Shown one piece after another: positions 60,370 through 64,000 of a stretch of DNA of 64,000 nucleotides (position 1 is the stretch's first letter; each line of letters opens with the position of its first letter). The stretch is from Costus lasius (taxonomy: Eukaryota > Streptophyta > Magnoliopsida > Zingiberales > Costaceae): NCBI GenBank assembly GCA_027563935.2, contig CM050447.1:16023501-16087500 (forward strand). Reading direction: 5' to 3'. The position numbers and the translations under genes were made by a program. The notes under the pieces were generated by a model. It had not been told where the DNA came from. It saw only the letters and a list, made by a program, of their open reading frames with translations, and did no database searches.

Positions 60370-60648
60370 CTAATGTCCAATCCCGGGGCTTGGGCCTGAC
60401 TTGAACGCATCCAACGTGTCATTAGCCATCTTGTGTCCAATGGCTCGGCTTGGCCGGCCTGACTCGACCGCATCTGACGTGAAGTTGGTCATCTTGTGGC
60501 CAATCCCATGGCTCGGCCCCCTCGATTTGATCTGCTTGGAGATTAAATCGTTGACTTTCAAAGTCCTTGCTTGTGTCGAGAGAATGAAGGTGGTGATCAT
60601 CAAGAAGAGCAGGATAGTCACGTGAGCAGACTTGAGCCTCAAAGCCAT
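60370..60648 (-). CDS. PIP-like secreted peptide precursor B with three peptide repeats
   Basis: 92 residues, no intron. The signal peptide covers about residues 8-27 (cut near STQA-R). Three motif copies follow at a strict 21-residue step: KSRGPSHGIGH (41-51), ESGRPSRAIGH (62-72) and KSGPSPGIGH (83-92, the exact C-terminus). The first two are followed by KM(T/A)N, so the basic Lys may mark the processing border. The last copy fits the SGPSxGxGH consensus of PIP peptides, signals that strengthen pattern-triggered immunity. The terminal Gly-His matches the family. It resembles gene A in signal peptide, motif context and promoter. TATA lies 79 bases and the G-box 146 bases upstream. Confidence 0.8.
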   Translation of the reverse strand: MALRLKSAHVTILLFLMITTFILSTQARTLKVNDLISKQIKSRGPSHGIGHKMTNFTSDAVESGRPSRAIGHKMANDTLDAFKSGPSPGIGH

Positions 60649-60725
60649 GGCCAGCTGGAGCTAGAGAAGAAGGTGGTCGAGTAGCGAGTGCTGGTTATGA
60701 ATGAAAGAGCTGGCCCGGCCGTCCC

Positions 60726-60733
60726 TTATATAG
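60726..60733 (-). promoter_or_regulatory. TATA box of PIP-like gene B
   Basis: CTATATAAG on the minus strand, about 79 bases before the start codon. Confidence 0.6.
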
Positions 60734-60793
60734 GCAGCAGGCCATATTTTGACTCAGAGAGTCAAAGTTTCATAGCAGCCAATCAGATTGCAG

Positions 60794-60799
60794 CACGTG
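60794..60799. promoter_or_regulatory. G-box (CACGTG) of PIP-like gene B
   Basis: The CACGTGG word sits 146 bases from the ATG, the same offset as in gene A, although most bases between differ. Confidence 0.5.
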
Positions 60800-60900
60800 G
60801 ATCCCTCGAGGAAGTATCCCGGTGACTGCATGGCGTCGCTAGATTTTCTTTAATATTGATTACTTATAAAGAGGTCCGAAGGGCATTGACTTCTCGTAGT

Positions 60901-60920
60901 TTGCGGTGAGCACTGACGTG
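60901..60920. promoter_or_regulatory. 20-base block shared by both PIP-like promoters (copy B)
   Basis: Identical to 59304-59323. It lies 253 bases from the ATG of gene B and contains TGACGTG. Confidence 0.6.
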
Positions 60921-62769
60921 GCCTTCGGAGGAGTACCGGGTGCGCGCTTGATTTTATTCTTCGACCACCAGTCGGGAGGTCGGTTGCTTCCTTCCGAAAG
61001 TCAACTTATGCTTTTGACTAAATTAGGGAGGAATGTGAGAAATTTTCTAGTGCCTGTTGTGTATTCGTCAAATTACTTGGTGAAAGTTTGATTTTGATCT
61101 TCTCTCTGTTAGTCTATAAATTCTTAGATGAATAAGAATAGCACAAAGTCATTATTTACATCCCAATTCAATTTCTAATGCCACGCTGATGTCTTCTATT
61201 TCTGGGTCAACATCCCAATTTAATTTCGGCGTTGATCGGTCGAAATCGTGATGTCTTCTGTTTCGATGGTGTGGGTCGAGTGGGCTTGGGCTGGTGTCTG
61301 GTCCATCAGACTTTAGGCCGAACCGGCTCAAACCGGGCCTAACACTTGTGGCGGAAATCTTTAGCCATATTTGTGTGGTATACGATAGTGAGACAACCAA
61401 TTCTATCACTTTACTGTTTGGAACGAAGATGTTGATTCATTTCTAATCTTTCGAGTCTATGTTTTGTAGACTTGTCGCTAGCGTCACTATCATGAGTCGT
61501 GTTTTCGATCTCTTCTTTGAGTAAGCCAATCTTGTATGTCTATACGTGCACAAAGTCCAGTTTGACAATCTTTCGAGACGTTGCAATTAATTGAAGTTGA
61601 GGAGGTTAACATCAAAACCAAATTGAATTTGACTAGTCGATCGTGGTACACAATTTTGTTACCATTAAAATTGATAATAAAGAATACAAGACAAACTAGT
61701 TCGTCTCGTAGCATGTCGTTTGACGATCGGATAATTGTTCAATGCACTCTAAAACTTTTATTTAAAAAAAATTGTCACCAAAATACTCATTATTTTGTAA
61801 CTAAAAATTAATTTATGTGTAAGAAAAAATTATAAAATTTCCATTAATTAAACTTAATTAAATACTTATGAATTATTCTTAAATTACACACATATACAAT
61901 CAAAAACCAAACCAAGATTAGTTGTGTTGCCTTAATTAATATAAGTAATTGATTAGAACAAAACAAGAACATGAATCGAATTGATAAAAATAAAAAATTA
62001 AACAGAAAATTAAAATTGACTATAAAACTAGAAAACAAATTGCGCTTGCACAATTTTCAAAACCCTGCTGTTTCATCACATGCTTGTCAAAATCTTTGCA
62101 TTTCTATTAAAATGAGAAGACGTCCTTTAATTTCCTGCTGTTGCTGTCTTCACAAAATTGTGATTTGTGCTTGCAGCCTTGTACTATGTGATTGACTTTT
62201 TTATTATAATGAAATCAAATAATAATATTATTACTGTTATTATTTATTCTTAATTAGATAGCTTAAACTATAAAGTATGTCATCTCTCCGCTTGGATTAC
62301 AAATATGAATGACTATGGTCAATGGCAAGCGCTGCAAGAGGAGTAGGGCAGGAGTTTATGAAACTATTAGGTAGCTACTAGGTAGGGTTTGGTTAGATAT
62401 TTTAATAAACTATTAGGGTTAGATATGTTAATAAACTATTAGGTAGCTTAAGGAGGTCCTACATGTTTATGTTAGAATTTCAAAGGGATTTAATTTTGTA
62501 TTTTGTCAAGTACATAAGCAAGCAAACAATTCTCATCGTAGTCATGGATGTTGACATTGCATTTGTCGTCAACCCTATAATTTGCAAACTCCAAATTCCC
62601 AAGGGCTACCGGCGTTGACACCAATGCTTGCTGCATCAATGGACGCTAGTTAATTAAGCTTCCTCCACAAGAGCAACCCTTTATCCTCAAACGAGACAGC
62701 CGTCCCCTGCCACACACACAGACAGATCTACAGTTTACATAAACGCAGCTTCTGCCGCCAACCAATCAC
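60921..62769. other. spacer between PIP-like gene B and the UGT gene
   Basis: AT-rich, with no gene recognised. Two short direct repeats (GTTAGATAT.TTAATAAACTA) occur at about 62.39-62.44 kb. The last 100 bases are more balanced and probably form the UGT promoter and leader. No strong TATA box was found. Confidence 0.45.
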
Positions 62770-64000
62770 ATGGGCTTCGTCATGGAAGCAGCAGACGCCA
62801 GTCACGCCGCCATGCCTCATGTCCTCATGGTCTCCTTCGCCGGACAAGGCCACCTCAACCCCCTCCTCCGCTTCGCCAAGCGCGTCGCTGCCAAGGGCCT
62901 CCTTGTCACCCTCTGCTCCACCGAGGACATCGGCCACCGTATAGCCGCCTCCACCGACAATCGCGACCTCGGCGCCCCCGCCCCCGTCGGCCGCGGTTTC
63001 ATCCGCTTTGAGTTCTTCTCCGACGGCCTCGGCATCGACGACCCCCGCCGCCAGAACCTCGATGAGCTCATGGCCGCCCTCCGCACCGCCGGTCCGCCGG
63101 CGCTCGCGGCCCTCATCCGCGCCCAGGCCGCCGCTGGCCGCCCTGTCTCCTGCGTGGTCAACAACCCCTTCCTGCCCTGGGTGCTCGACGTGGCGGCCGA
63201 CGTGGGCCTCCCTAGCGGCGTGCTCTGGGTGCAGTCCTGCGCGGTGTTCGCCATCTACTACTACTGCTACCACGGCCTCGTGGAGTTCCCCTCCGAGGAG
63301 AGCCCGGATTTGACGGTGACCATACCGGGGCTGCCGCCGCTGAGGCCCGAAGAGCTGCCTACCTTCCTGCTGTGGACGTCGCCGTACCAGGTGCTGAAGC
63401 GCGTGATCCTGGAGCAGTTTGGCAACATCTCCAAGGCGGCGTGGGTGTTCGCCAACTCCTTCGAGGCGCTCGAGTGCGAGGCCGTGGAGGCCATCTCCGC
63501 GCGGGTGCCGATCATCCCCGTGGGTCCCCTCCTCGAGTCGGTTGAGGAGTCTCCCGCGGCTCGCGTGCGAGGCGACATCTTCAAGGCGGCCGACGACTGC
63601 GAAGAATGGCTGGGGCGGCAGGAGGCGCGCTCGGTGGTGTACGTGTCGGTGGGGAGCGTGGTGGTGCTGAGCGAGGCGGAGATGAGGGAGATGGCATGGG
63701 GGCTCGTGGACTCCGGCCGGCCGTTCCTGTGGGTGGTCCGCAGCGACGCGCGGGAGAAACTGCCGGAGGGCTTCGCGGAGGCGGCGGGGGAGCGGGGGCT
63801 GGTGGTGGAGTGGAGCCCGCAGGACCGCGTGCTGGCTCACCCCGCGGTGGGCTGCTTCGTGACGCACTGCGGGTGGAACTCAACGTTGGAGGCGCTCGCG
63901 GCGGGCGTGCCGGTGGTGGCATACCCGCAATGGGGCGATCAGGTGCCGGACGCGAAGATGCTGGTGGAGGAGTGGCGCGTGGGTGTGTGGCTCCGTGCGC
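62770..64000 (+). CDS. UDP-glucosyltransferase, UGT84-like, truncated by the window end
   Basis: 410 codons visible and no stop; the gene runs off the right edge (family length about 480-500). Family-1 UGTs move glucose from UDP-glucose to small molecules in the cytosol. UGT84 members form glucose esters of phenolic acids. VSFAGQGHLNPLLRFAKR carries the catalytic His (residue 28). SCVVNNPFLPWVLDVA and GVLWVQSCAVFAIYYYCYHGLVEFPSE are wording typical of UGT84. The PSPG donor box starts at Trp 348 (WSPQDRVLAHPAVGCFVTHC, then GWNST) and reaches WGDQ near 391, with the terminal Gln that favours UDP-glucose. Exact substrate cannot be told. ATGs at 62770, 62782 and 62812 are in frame. The first was taken, but the third would place the protein start just before the conserved HVLMVSF strand. 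No intron is visible. Confidence 0.9.
   Translation, partial: MGFVMEAADASHAAMPHVLMVSFAGQGHLNPLLRFAKRVAAKGLLVTLCSTEDIGHRIAASTDNRDLGAPAPVGRGFIRFEFFSDGLGIDDPRRQNLDELMAALRTAGPPALAALIRAQAAAGRPVSCVVNNPFLPWVLDVAADVGLPSGVLWVQSCAVFAIYYYCYHGLVEFPSEESPDLTVTIPGLPPLRPEELPTFLLWTSPYQVLKRVILEQFGNISKAAWVFANSFEALECEAVEAISARVPIIPVGPLLESVEESPAARVRGDIFKAADDCEEWLGRQEARSVVYVSVGSVVVLSEAEMREMAWGLVDSGRPFLWVVRSDAREKLPEGFAEAAGERGLVVEWSPQDRVLAHPAVGCFVTHCGWNSTLEALAAGVPVVAYPQWGDQVPDAKMLVEEWRVGVWLRA

Noticed and set aside
62728..63867. 379-codon open frame on the minus strand
   Set aside because: Antisense to the UGT coding sequence, His/Arg-rich, with no conserved words. The plus strand has all UGT motifs in frame.
1..64000. 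CRISPR array, operons, rRNA or intact tRNA genes
   Set aside because: None was seen. The window is eukaryotic nuclear DNA, and the tandem repeats found lack spacer structure.

Overview
The window is plant nuclear DNA: genes split by long AT-rich introns, protein families found only in plants (CYCD3 cyclin, P-class PPR protein, MYB44-type R2R3 factor, SHV3-like GDPD protein, UGT with PSPG box) and wide intergenic spaces with degenerate transposons. The very GC-rich 5' coding ends (cyclin, PPR, MYB and UGT) against AT-rich introns fit a commelinid monocot. A Zingiberales-like genome is only a guess.

Layout. 1.1-6.6 kb: RER1 on + (three exons, a 4.85 kb first intron full of small repeats). 9.9-11.2 kb: a CYCD3 cyclin on +. 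13.8-16.2 kb: an intronless 799-aa PPR gene on +, preceded by about 0.9 kb of tandem repeats rich in GGCCCA/TGGGCT motifs. 18.5-36.1 kb: a ten-exon NHD1-type plastid Na+/H+ antiporter on -, 17.6 kb long because intron 3 holds a decayed Ty1/copia element that is itself split by a TIR DNA element. 36.25-38.66 kb: a CpG-rich element that is almost entirely one imperfect inverted repeat, ending less than 200 bp upstream of the NHD1 start codon. 39.8-43.5 kb: an eight-exon GPI-anchored GDPD-like (SHV3-like) gene on -. 44-49.5 kb: intergenic, with a 963-bp TIR element flanked by ATCAAGG and carrying what looks like a captured first exon of a small plant membrane-protein gene. 49.6-50.7 kb: an intronless MYB44-like gene on +. 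50.7-58 kb: AT-rich intergenic DNA with a TIR element at 53.56-54.25 kb and a possible orphan first exon at 58.2 kb. 58.7-60.7 kb: two tandem genes on - for small secreted precursors with repeated SGPS/GxGH motifs (PIP-like). 62.77 kb to the end: a UGT84-like glucosyltransferase on +, cut by the window edge.

The genes are ordinary neighbours, not a cluster with one job. They cover ER retention, cell cycle, organelle RNA processing, plastid ion balance, cell-wall or membrane anchoring, stress transcription, peptide signalling and secondary metabolism. The most distinctive parts are the tandem PIP-like precursors, whose promoters share a 20-base block and a G-box at the same distance from the start codon, the 2.4-kb fold-back element, and the TIR element with the captured exon. 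Exon borders were set by reading frame, GT/AG signals and family similarity, and each spliced frame closes without a stop. No database search was possible.
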